From Nephrocerus scutellatus (lineage: Eukaryota > Arthropoda > Insecta > Diptera > Pipunculidae), in NCBI GenBank assembly GCA_947095585.1, contig OX352765.1, positions 25,388,254 through 25,452,253 on the forward strand: a stretch of 64,000 bases of DNA, given 5' to 3'. The translations under genes were made by a program, and so were the position numbers. Shown in pieces: positions 24,202 to 34,500 of the stretch. Numbering within the stretch: the first letter of the stretch is position 1; each line of letters begins with the position of its first letter. The notes under the pieces were generated by a model, which worked only from the letters and a program-made list of their open reading frames with translations, was not told the origin of the DNA and ran no database searches.

Positions 24202-25077
24202 TAAAAAGGGCCCGTTCACTCAAAAAACTTTACAAAAAATTTTGTCCATCGGAGATACAGAGTTGTATAAATTTGAAGACAATCGGGTTAATTTTTTTGA
24301 AAAATTTTATGGGGCCCCGGCAACCAAAATTTTTGCAAAAAGTGTTGTCCATCGGAGATACACACGTATATGTAAAATTTAAAAAAAATCGGGTTATTTT
24401 TTAAAAAAAAAAAATTTGGGGCCTGTTTCTCCAAAATTTTTACAAAAAGTGTTGCCTATCGGTGATACACGCGTATATAAAATTTGAAGAAAATCGGGTT
24501 ATTTTTTTAAAAAAAAATTATGGGGCCCTACGAACCCGGGGTCCGGGGTCTCCAAAATTTTTACAAAATGTCTTGTCTATCAGAGATACATGCGTATATA
24601 AAATTTGAAGAAAATCAGGTTATTTTTTTCAAAAATTTTATGGGGTCCCACGAAACCGGGGCCCGGTCTCCAAATTTTTTACAAAAAGTTTTGTCTATCA
24701 GTGATACATGCGTTTATAAAATTTGAAGAAAGTCGGGTTATGTTTTTAAAAAAAAATGTATGGGGTCCCACGAACCCGGGGCCCGGGATCTCCAAGAATT
24801 TTACAAAAAGTGTTGTCTATCAGGGATACACATGTGTATAAAATATGAAGAAAATCGATTAAATTTTGTAAAATATTTGTATGGGATCCCCCCGACCCCG
24901 GGGCCCGAGGGTCCTCAAATTATAATAGAAAGTGTTGTCTCCGGAAATACACATGTGTGCAAAATCTCAATAAAATCGGGCTTTGGGAAGTGGGTTTAAA
25001 ATTGATCGCAAGATTTGGTGTGCCAGCCAGCCAGTCGGCCGCAACGGTCGAGTGAAGTTAATATAGAGAATTTAAAA
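24202..25077 (+). repeat. Family A element with seven-unit tandem array
   Basis: About seven head-to-tail units of roughly 100-122 bp make up the body. Each has a GC block (gaacccggggcccgg), a ctccaaaattttacaaaaag segment, gttgtc(t/c)atc(g/a)g, TACACGCGTATA-like sequence, and atttgaagaaaatcgggtta. The anchor gttgtc/gttgcc recurs near 24241, 24342, 24450, 24571, 24690, 24812 and 24933. The array ends in the family 3' end (gggttTAAAATTGATCGCAAG, a CCAG-rich segment, gttaatatagagaattt). The overlapping 60-80-codon frames are repeat by-products. Subterminal inverted repeats (AAATTCTCTA at the 5' end, TAGAGAATTT at the 3' end) plus an internal minisatellite recall DINE-1/Helentron-type non-autonomous elements. 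That classification is inference. Confidence 0.8.
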
Positions 25078-25078
25078 A

Positions 25079-26031
25079 CAACCCATAAAAATTAAAATTT
25101 TTCTTGTAAATTCTCTAATCGGGGACACACACACACACACTGCGTGCTCGTTTTGTGGCAAAATCGTCCACCAAATGACGCAGCGGCAGCGAACAGCGCT
25201 GCTCACAAAGCACAGAGCTCAGACTTTGCCGTGATCTGATGCGATATAGCGATAAAATCGGGTAAATTTTGTAAAATATTTGTATGGGAGCCCCCCGACC
25301 CCGCGTCCCGAGGGGCCTCAAATTTAAATAGAAAGTGTTGTCATGGGAGATATACATGTGTGCGGGTTCGTGGGGCCCCATAAATTTTTTTTATAAAAAT
25401 TAACCCGATTTTCTTCAAATTTTATATACGCGTGTATCTCAGATAGACAACACTTTTTGTAAAAATTTTGAAGACCCCGGCTCCGGGTTCGTGGGACCCC
25501 ATAAATTTTTTTAAAAAAAATTAGCCCGATTTTCTTCAAATTTTATCCCGAGCCCCAGGGTCATTGGGTCCAAAAAAAATTTTTTAAAAAAATTAACCCG
25601 ATTTTTTTTAAATTTTATATATGTGTGTATCTCCGATGGACAACACTTTTTGCAAAAATTTTGGTGGCCGGGGTCTTGGGGCCCCATATAAATTTTTCAA
25701 AAAAATTAACCCGATTTTCTTCAAATTTTTTACGCCTGTGTATCTCCGATGGAAAACATTTTTTGTAAAGTTTTTGGAGTGAACGGGCCCAGAGGCTCGA
25801 AGGGTGCCCACATACATCTTTATAAATTAGCTCGATTTTCTTCAAATTTTAAATACATGTGTATCACTGATGGACAAAACTTTTTGTAAATTTGTTGGAG
25901 TGATAGGGCCCTGAGACCCGTGTGGTGTCCATGTAATTTTTTTAAAAATTAGCTTGATTTCTTCAAATTTTAACACACACCCATCTCCTATTAGAGAATT
26001 TACATGAACATATTTAATTTTTATGGGTTGT
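25079..26031 (-). repeat. Second family A array, mostly inverted
   Basis: A plus-strand 5' end (caacccataaaaatt... taaattctctaatcgg) at 25079-25123 is followed by a CA run and unrelated sequence. A plus-strand core fragment then lies at about 25254-25365. From about 25366 to 26031 the same units run in the opposite direction: gtatctc(a/c)gat(a/g)gacaac anchors near 25434, 25628, 25741 and 25862, ending in ttagagaatttacatg and ttatgggttg, the inverted 5' end. With the array at 24202 this makes a large head-to-head inverted arrangement. Confidence 0.75.
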
Positions 26032-26144
26032 TTTTTTTATTTTTATTACACGTATAAAGTTATACTTAAAGGGCTTATATTAACAAAAACATTCTTTGAA
26101 AAAAAATTTTAATATATTTTTACCTTAGGTAATTATACAGCTAA

Positions 26145-27480
26145 GCTATATCACAACATCTAGGTTTCGTAATCAGTCTATCACAGTTAGTCAGCATTTT
26201 ATTGTGCTCCATTAAAAGGTGTTTAGGTGGCGCAAGTGAGGGGGGCAATGTTGCTCAGCACAGGAGGCCATCGGCTGGAAACAGTCTCCATTGTCGGAAG
26301 TATATGGTAACATTCTCCAGGTCTAAAGTTAAAATCATCTCTGTGTTCGTTATGTCATTATCCTCGTAGCTATTGTCAGATCATCTGTGTATACAAATTT
26401 CCTCATATGGTCACAGGGATATGGCTGAAGTACAGGTTGAAAAGCAGAGGGGCAAGGACAGAGCCCTGGGGAAGCCCATTATTTAGCTTATTTAGCCTGC
26501 TTTTCTCATCATAAATGTATACTTGAAGAAAGCGGATTGAGAGTAGGTTGTTTATATGACGTGATGTCCTTAGACAGGGAACTACTTTCTGCAGCTTAAA
26601 TATGAGTCCATACTTTAAAACAAGAATAATTTGCTGCGGTTTAGTCGACAAAAGCAACAGTTTTTTGAGCTTCCTTTCAAAGCCTGCCTCTGCCTGATTC
26701 GCTTGAACACTGCAGGAACGTTTCCTGCTTGTCACTGTTTTATCTCTTCTGTGACCAGCGGTGCTCAAGAGAAATAGCCAGTTGCATGCCACCTATTCGT
26801 GAATTCAAACGCAATGAGCTAAATATGCTCATCATTTTACCTTCAAGCCCATCTTCGGACGTACAGTTAAGTTCCGGAATCCGTTTTTCAGACGTACAAC
26901 ACGTATGTGGAATGCTCTGCCAAGCTCGGTCTTTCCACATCACTATGATCCACAAGCGTTCAAACACAAGCTCATATACAACTCGTTTTTTCTCCTCCTT
27001 TTCGTTAACGCCCACGCTGTGCCAAGCATATAGCCGAGCATAATAAGGGTCCAAACGACTTAGGCGTGTGCGAATAATATATATATATTTACCTGTTTAT
27101 AGTACATTGCTATAGAATTCTGCTAGCTACCGTCTTGTGTTTTTACTGCTTTGCACAAAAAACTCCGGGTCAAACCCCGCCGCTTTTCCTGTTTTTACTG
27201 CGGTGAGAGCAGTGCTGATCTCTTCTGTTGTAAAAGTCCCCGAAAACTGTGATGTTTCCGGGGTGTTGTTCTTGAGGCTCCTCAGTTCACGTTTGGTGAT
27301 GATTGTTTGTGCCTTGTCCACGGTGTCACGGGAGACGTCTACAATGCGGCTAGCCACTTTATTCGGGTCGATGCAGGAACTTGTCGTGTTTGAGATACTA
27401 CTTCCACCTAGTTTGCGTAGAAGGCTCCATGCTTTCCTGCCAGAGTTGGTGAAATTAAGGTGGTTGGCAGTTGGTGGCCA
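26145..27480 (-). mobile_element. Minus-strand LINE split by another LINE
   Basis: The right piece (27480 to about 27120) reads TFTTEEISTALTAVKTGKAAGFD on the minus strand, the region just before RT in several LINE clades. The left piece (26690 to about 26145) continues with QAEAGF, LIFKLQKVVPCLRTSRHINN and NNGLPQGSVLAPLLFNLY, the RT G-x-P-Q-G box, followed by a decayed palm region. The gap is filled by a plus-strand LINE end at 26695-27070, so the pieces are one older copy with a younger insertion. A similar '[10 protein letters not shown]' fragment occurs at 55740-55960 (-). Confidence 0.7.
26695..27070 (+). mobile_element. Jockey-like LINE 3' end ('LINE-2')
   Basis: Plus-strand translation gives the C-terminal tail of a jockey-type polyprotein: SLEHCRNVSCLSLFY, CSREIASCMPP, then RRTTRMWNALPSSVFPHHYD and AFKHKL. 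It is followed by a non-coding tail containing ccacgctgtgccaagca. The same order occurs at 30165-30340 and 47640-47990. Confidence 0.75.
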
Positions 27481-28648
27481 ATTTCCGGGTCTCCAGATAC
27501 CTCAAAGTCAACATAAAAATGTTCGCTTTCTTCAGTCCATACATAGCATACAGAGTAAGAGCAATAACGGAGATAAGACAAAGATATATTTTTATTTTAC
27601 CATACACCAAGTCCTTGCGAATAAATGGGGACAGATACAATATTTGCTTATACAACAAGCAAATATTAAAATCAAAATATAAAAAAAAACTAAAATACTT
27701 TAAATTATACACCTAAGTCCAATATTTCTCCCGCCACCTCCTACCACTTAAATAGAAATTGACACAATTTTTCTTTTATTAAGAAGTAATTTATGTGCAT
27801 ACCTGAAAACAATTAGTATAAAATTGATTCTTGCATTAAGAAAAATTAAAAATGACTTGACGTTGGTATGGTACGACGATTACTTATTAATTATTGTTTC
27901 TATTTGATTTTTCCACATTCAATTGCTTATTAGCTGGTGCTTTGAGCACTCATAGGAAATCATATCGACCGTCGTCTATCTTAACCCTTTACCTTTATGC
28001 AACATTTATTTATATATTTGTTCATAAGAATGTTCTAAACTTAAATAATAATGTATCATGGTTGTACGTTATACTATTATGGGGTGCTGCACGTCTTGTA
28101 AATGTTATGGTGAATTTGTTATGGAGGCAATTTGTTCGGCTTCTCTCACACTAACAATAAACAAATTCAATTATAATTTCGCATTTGCGCTAGTCTTCGA
28201 AATATCAGCACCAGTAGTAGTAGTAGTAGATATAGCCGTGGAATGCTGGACGCGATTTATTGATCTTAACAATGTAGCGCAACAATGTGACCTCAGTTTC
28301 GTTGCGAACTTGAAACTCACAGCAGTTTGAAAAGTCTTCTTCGGGTGGAATAATTATTTTGTGGCATTGAAATTTAAGAAAAACATACCAAAACCTTTCC
28401 AAGGACATTTCGAAAGGGTCCAGTAAATTGCTTTTCTTACTTTTAAACAGAAAAATTGCGGGAAAAACGGAATCTTTAACAATTGTTAGTGAACTTGGAT
28501 TTGTAATATGTTTTAGTGTGTGTGTGTATGTCTGACAAATCGTTCGTTAAATACAATTTATTGTATAAAACTACATGATTAAATTATTGTTTTAACCAAT
28601 AGGTATTAGTTTTTAGAAGAATATGTTACGGATTCCAAATAATTACAT
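27481..28648. other. Intergenic DNA, nothing recognised
   Basis: AT-rich sequence with a few open frames under 90 codons and no recognisable domains or repeats. Confidence 0.45.
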
Positions 28649-28900
28649 GCGGGATATCAAAATTTGACATTGAGCTGCTCCCAAAATTTCAGCACTCTAA
28701 GTCATGCAAAAGGTGGTTAAAAATGATTTCAAAAAACCAGGAAATGGCGGCATTTCCAAACATCACACGCGTTACATGCGAAACGCGACACACGTCACAA
28801 GTGGAATATAAAAAATGCTATTTGGGTGATACACTTACGAAATTTCATCACTCTAGGCCGTGTGGAAGATGGTTAAAAAGGCCCTCAAAGAAGTCGAAAA
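28649..28900 (+). repeat. Dispersed repeat family E, copy 1
   Basis: Ordered blocks are shared with 59484-59715: gcgggatatcaaaat, aaaatttcagcactcta, gtcatgcaaaaggtggttaa, acacgcgttacatgcgaaac, aaaaaatgctatttgg, and a second aatttcatcactctagg. Within the unit the 'aaatttca...ctctagg...catg' module appears twice. No protein or terminal repeat is visible; class unknown. Confidence 0.7.
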
Positions 28901-29403
28901 AAAATGTCAACCCATCAGTATGACTCTTTTAGGGGATCTTGTATGACTTCAAACTTTTGTTTTAAAATGTCTTTTCGCAAATTCTAAATTTGGCGTTTTA
29001 ACAAAGATGATTTTTATTGAGTTTATTATTCCTCATTAGCGGAATTTCATTTTTGAAGTGAAATTTCTTTGCGCGCGTTGTGAGTAAAATTTTTAAGGTT
29101 GCAGCGTTTTAAGATGATTTTGAATATAAAAAAGTGAAAAACTCCTCATGCGCAATGGAAACCTACTGTGGGAATATGTGTTCGCTGAGACTGCAGTAAA
29201 TAACAAAAGTATTTTCTATGTTAACACACTAGTGTGGATAATGCCTACTTTCGAGGTTAGGTTAGAGCGTAGGAAAGCGACACTTTCGTCTATGGTCGTT
29301 TGAAAAATATATATATATTCCAACAGCTTCGTTGATATTTGATTTCGATCATAGAGAACGGAAAAAGGTAATTGGCTAGAGAGAGAAAACGAGTGAACTT
29401 ATA

Positions 29404-29878
29404 GTCGTTGTTGGGTTATTGGGGCTTTTTTAGGGGTCCTTTGAGGGTCTTTTTATGGGCTCCACAAGACGTTTTTTGTGGAGTTTTCAAGGTCTATTGG
29501 GGGTGTTTTGGGAAGTCTTTTGGGGATCTTTTTGAGAATCTCTTGGAGGTCTTTAAAGGATCTTCTAAGAAACTTGGGGGGGGGGGGTCTTTTGAGGACC
29601 CTTTGAGGGTCTATTGGGTGTCTTTAAGGGAGTCTTTTGAGCCATTTAAAGAATCTTTTGGATGTCTTTAAAGGATAATTTGAGCGTCTTGTGGGGGTCT
29701 TCTGAGAGTTGTTTAGGGATCTTTTAATGGTCTTTTATGGGGTTCCATTGCTATCTTTTGAGGATTTTTTTGTTCTCTTGAGCGTCTTATGATGGTCTTT
29801 TAGGAGACTTTATGCTTGAGGATTTTTTTGTTCTCTTGAGCGTCTTATGATGGTCTTTTAGGGGGCTTTATGCTTGGG
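29404..29878. repeat. G/T-rich degenerate tandem array
   Basis: The plus strand is built from short units around 'ggtcttttgagg' (12-18 bp) for nearly 500 bp. It includes a run of 12-13 G near 29575-29587 and, at the right end, a sharper 58-bp direct duplication (29759 and 29817). The open frame over 29408-29671 is a by-product, rich in F, G and L. It has no clear transposon ends. Confidence 0.75.
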
Positions 29879-30164
29879 GCATAAACGCATTGGCACAGAA
29901 CATTACAACAATATTTTATCAACAAAAAATATAAATTGGAAAAAAATACTTTCGTAACGGTTTATATATCTGTTGATCAAACATTATTCTCTGTTTACAT
30001 CACCAGCTACTTGCATATAGTCACAGAGATACTGCTCTTCATGGTACATAATATTATAAAATACCACTTATTATGGGTGGTGATTTAAATGTAAATTTTG
30101 CATATATTGATTCGATACCACTAATTAACTTTCTCTGTGAAAAATTCCTTCTTTCCTTCCTTCT

Positions 30165-30340
30165 TTAGCCGCACTATAGTTATGTCTATGTGGAATGAAT
30201 TGCCCGATTCGGTGTTTCCGCATTCGTATGATCTGCAGTCATTAAAGACAAACGTGCATAGACATCTCATATTTTCCTCTTCCTAATTTCCTAACGTCCA
30301 CGCTGTGCCAAGCATTATAAGGGTGATAATCACTTTAGAG
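30165..30340 (+). mobile_element. LINE-2 3' end fragment
   Basis: The translation reads VMSMWNELPDSVFPHSYDLQ and LKTNVHRHL, the last residues of a jockey-like polyprotein. It is followed by the same non-coding tail (ccacgctgtgccaagcatta) as the copy at 26695-27070. Confidence 0.7.
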
Positions 30341-30383
30341 TGTGTACATTACAAAAAAATGAACATTTTCTAAACAACTAAAA

Positions 30384-30871
30384 TAAACCAAGTATGCTAT
30401 TTTCGGGCTTATGGCTGTGATCAAAGTGATGGTGCCTATTACAGCTCCACACTTTATAAACCGCTCAATATGAGCAAAAGTGAAACATTCTCTAGTAGAG
30501 ACAGAATCCACTACACCCTAAATAATTAATTTTGCTTTAAATATTTCTTTTCAGCTGCTTTCAGTTTTTAGTTCACGTAAAATTTTCTCTTTAAAATGTT
30601 CTTCTTACTATCAAGAAGCGATCGCTTGTAGGCCGTTTGGCTTAGATCAATGCTTAAAGTTACAGGTGTATCAAATCCCCACACTCTGTAAAACTGCTCA
30701 GTAGAGCAAAAAAGTGAACATAAACAAAGTATTCTATTTTCGGGCTTATGATCGATGTTAAGGGGCCTGTGGTAGGCTCAATATGAGACAGAACCCTCTA
30801 CAACCTTAAGAAATAACTTCACCTTAAATATTTCTTTTCAAATTATTCGCTTTTAGGTCACGTATTTTATC
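30384..30871 (+). repeat. Diverged tandem duplication of about 340 bp
   Basis: The string ctattttcgggcttatg occurs at about 30397 and 30734, offset 337. The neighbours cacact...gctca...gagcaaaa and cttaaatatttcttttca occur in both halves in compatible order, with an internal deletion in the right half. It lies in the region upstream of the lqf coding start. Confidence 0.6.
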
Positions 30872-30932
30872 AATTTGAACGACACATTTTCTAGATCTGT
30901 TAAACATTTATTTCATTGCATTATTCTCTTAG

Positions 30933-31011
30933 GTCGCTTGGGAGCACCCACGCTACAAACAAATCAAATTTTTTACCGTTACGAAATCAGAACAAACCCC
31001 GAAATCCAAAA
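30933..31011 (+). other. Possible 5' UTR exon of epsin (lqf)
   Basis: A pyrimidine-rich acceptor, ttattctcttag, ends at 30932, and a consensus donor GTAAGT starts at 31012. They enclose 79 nt without an ATG. A second acceptor-like ctattcaaag ends at 31520, 20 nt before the lqf start codon. The geometry fits a non-coding internal exon; it rests on splice signals alone. Confidence 0.4.
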
Positions 31012-31540
31012 GTAAGTCTCACCTGTGTTCATTCTTTTGATGAAGTTGGTGTTTTTATTGTATTACCTTTTGTTTTTTTTTTTTGTTATTTGCCAGTTTT
31101 TGGTTGGAGTGTATTACTTGATTAATTTTTTAACCCTTTTTTAATTAATTTTTGCCTTACTATTCAATTATCTAAAGCAGAATTTCCAGATCTTGGTACA
31201 TACATATCAATCAGTACTACCAACATTTATATACTGTAACTTTCTTATTCGTTAGTTTTAGTTTTTTGTATCTCATCTCACTGGATTGAATTTTGTGTTT
31301 AGTTAAGTGTTCTTTTCTTTTATGTACGAGTATTAATTAACACCATAAGTTTAATTCATATATGCTAATTACTAAACCTCTGACCAAATGAACGGCCAAC
31401 AATTAATTCAACCCACCTTGCGTTTAGTGTGTTAGTTTATATATTTTTTTTAATTGTTAAACATTGTCTGCTCTCGTTTATCCTTCTCACACTCACACTA
31501 AATCCACCAACTATTCAAAGTGAAAAAACAAAAGGACGAT

Positions 31541-34500
31541 ATGCAAGTGAATGTTGCCGGCATTCGCAGGAATATCAAGAACTTGGCTCACAACTATTCA
31601 GATGCTCAGGTAAGGAAAAGTAAATTTTTTCTTTTGACTTTGAAAAGCTGTAAAGAAAAATATTGTATCTTATATCTTTGTACAGGTGAAAGTACGCGAA
31701 GCTACATCAAATGATCCATGGGGACCATCCGCAACGATTATGGCAGAAGTGGCCGATTTAACATATAATGTTGTGGCATTTTCCGAAATCATGCAAATGA
31801 TATGGAAACGTCTCAATGATCATGGCAAAAATTGGCGTCACGTTTACAAAGCACTCATACTGCTTGAATATTTGATTAAAACCGGAACCGAAAAGGTTGC
31901 TCAACAATGCAAGGAGAACATATTTGCTATACAAACACTCCGGGAATTCGTATACTTTGAAGAGGGCAAAGATCAGGGTACTCATGTTCGTGAAAAAGCA
32001 AAACAGCTGGTTAATTTGCTTAAGGATGATGAGCGTTTAAAGAACGAACGCATTAAAGCGCTGAAAGCGAAAGAACGTTTTGCCCAACATGCCAGCGGAT
32101 TCGGCAGTGATGGTTACATTGAGGGTCCAACACATCGTGATGCTCCACCAGATTGGCAAGAGGAACCAAAGCCAGTCTCCGAACTGGAAATGGTTCGGCC
32201 GCAAACAGCTGGCGAGGAGGAATTGCAACTGCAGCTGGCAATGGCTATGTCGCGCGAGGAAGCCGAACAGGAAGAGGCCAAACGTCGCAGTGATGATGTA
32301 CGACTACAGTTGGCTTTAAGTCAAAGTGAACAGGACTTTAAGTGAGTTTTTAAAAAAACTTGGCTAGTCTTGTCTGTGTTTCACATTTGCAACAAATAGA
32401 AATTAGTGCTTTTGTATTAATCTAAGACAGCTTGTCAGTTTTATCAGCATGTCATTGCATGATATTTTTATTTTATTTTTCTTTAATTTTTCGTCTTTAC
32501 TACGACGCCATTAGGCTACCTCCACTTGGCACTGAACGCAAAAAGGAAGAACCACCACAGAGTCATTTGCTCGATTTGTTGGATATTTCATTGGGCGCAG
32601 CAAGTATATCAAACCCACCGCCGTTAGCTGGCGCTGCCGGTGGTTCAGATCCATGGGGTACACCAGCGAGAGCTGGAAGTCAGGTAAAAAATTCCTCTTG
32701 TTTCTCTGGTTAAATTTTATTTACTTTTGTTACTTTTGTGCTTTTTTATGGTTGCAGCTTTCAGATCCATGGTCCGGTAACTCATCGCCTCAAATCGACC
32801 CCTGGCAGCCGGCGGCAATTAAATCTGTGGCTGCAGTATCTGGTGGTGATACTTGGCTCTCACAGCGTACCCACTCACCTTCGGTAGCTTCAGGTTCCTC
32901 TAACGAAGGTTGGCTGCAAAGTAACATCCTTTCAAATGGAGCTATAAATGGAAATTCCTCAACGTCCGTAACAGATCCATGGCTGACGAAAACAACAACT
33001 GCGGCGGTCGTATCAACACTTCCAGCATCTGTTGCCGGCATACCATCTTCCTCTTCCTCTGCACAGAACAACACAATTGATCCATGGATAACAGAGAGTG
33101 CAAAATTGGTACCACAACCTGAAAAACCTTTAGGTCTTGATGATCCTTGGGCACCGAAATTACAAAAACTAAATAACATAGAACCGTGGAAAACGTCAAC
33201 CTCCAACAGTTCTGGTGGAGCCGTTCAGGTAAGAACTAAGAAGCGACGTTCAATATAAATCAGCCTGTAACATAGTTTTTTTCTTCTCATCTTCTCATTA
33301 GAAGACCTCGCCCGATCTTGATGAATTTGATATAATAACAAATCGCAATAAGACTGGAGACTTACTAGGCAACACGACGACTAGTGGTTCTAACAACAAC
33401 ATTGGTAATAATCTTTCAATATATATATATATATAATAATATATAATATACATTCTGAAATTTTTAGCATCGCTTCTTGAGGAGTTGGATCCGTTGGCAA
33501 CAAAAAAACCATTTAAAACACCGCAAGCATTCTTAGGAGAAAACTCAGCTCTAGTTAATCTGGATAATTTAATTAAACCGGTTGTGCCCCAAAATAACAC
33601 TGTCGGCAATGCCGCATACAATCCGTTCAGCGATACGATTCCACCTAAAACAAATCTATTCCAGCAACAACAGCCAGCAGTAAGTACAACATTGCACATA
33701 ATCAAATATCGATTTGATTTCCGTCTGCCTTCGTTTTAGGTTCCGTCCATCAATCAACTGAAACAACAACAGCCTTTTACTATTAGCCTTAATCAGGATC
33801 CATGGGCACCAGTTAATAATGCAACGACGTCGACGGCACAGGTAATAAATGGTTTAAGAAGAATTGGGTATAAATAGGACGTTTTACTTATGAAAAGGGT
33901 GGTGTTGTTTGTATCGTTGTCTTATGGCTAAAGTCTTAAGTCTTACTAAACGTTTTTTTTTTTAAATCATAGGATTTTACAAAAGGACACTTTTGTGTCG
34001 ATGATTCTATGATTGAAAAAGTTTCCTCAAAAGGAATTTTTTTTTTGTATTTTAAAGTAAAACTAATGAATAAAACAAAACAAAACAAAATTTACTTTTA
34101 TAGCTTACGTTCCTTAAAAGGTAGAACTGTCGATTTGTAAATGATTTGTCCATTCCATTGGCACAAACAACGCTTAGAAAGACTTTAAACAAAAGCAAGC
34201 TAACTCGATTAGTGTTAGCAGCTGGACAGTGCTGTAGAGGCACCAACTCCATTGTAGAACGAAAAAAAAGCTGTTCAATGCAACGCAGTGTAGTATTAAA
34301 AGAAATATTGTATTCACTGAGGAGGAAATATACCTTGACATTGCAGAGTTCTAGCTTTTAAAGGGCTTTTAAATAGGGACATAACCATTTTGTATTTTAA
34401 TACAAACGCATCCTTAAACTTTTTTTATGATTTGTCAATGTCAAGGTTTACATTTTTATCACGGTGAATTTCACGAAAGAGCAACGTTTTAACAATTACT

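Noticed and set aside
24202..25845. Set of 60-80-codon frames reading GPxEPGxR... and YKKCCLSEIH
   Set aside because: They are translations of the tandem repeat units, appear in several frames and both strands, and are not genes.
29408..29671. 87-codon open frame with repeated FxG/LF residues
   Set aside because: It is produced by the G/T-rich tandem array at 29404-29878.
32790..33206. 138-codon minus-strand frame
   Set aside because: It is antisense to epsin exon 4, whose coding sense is certain.
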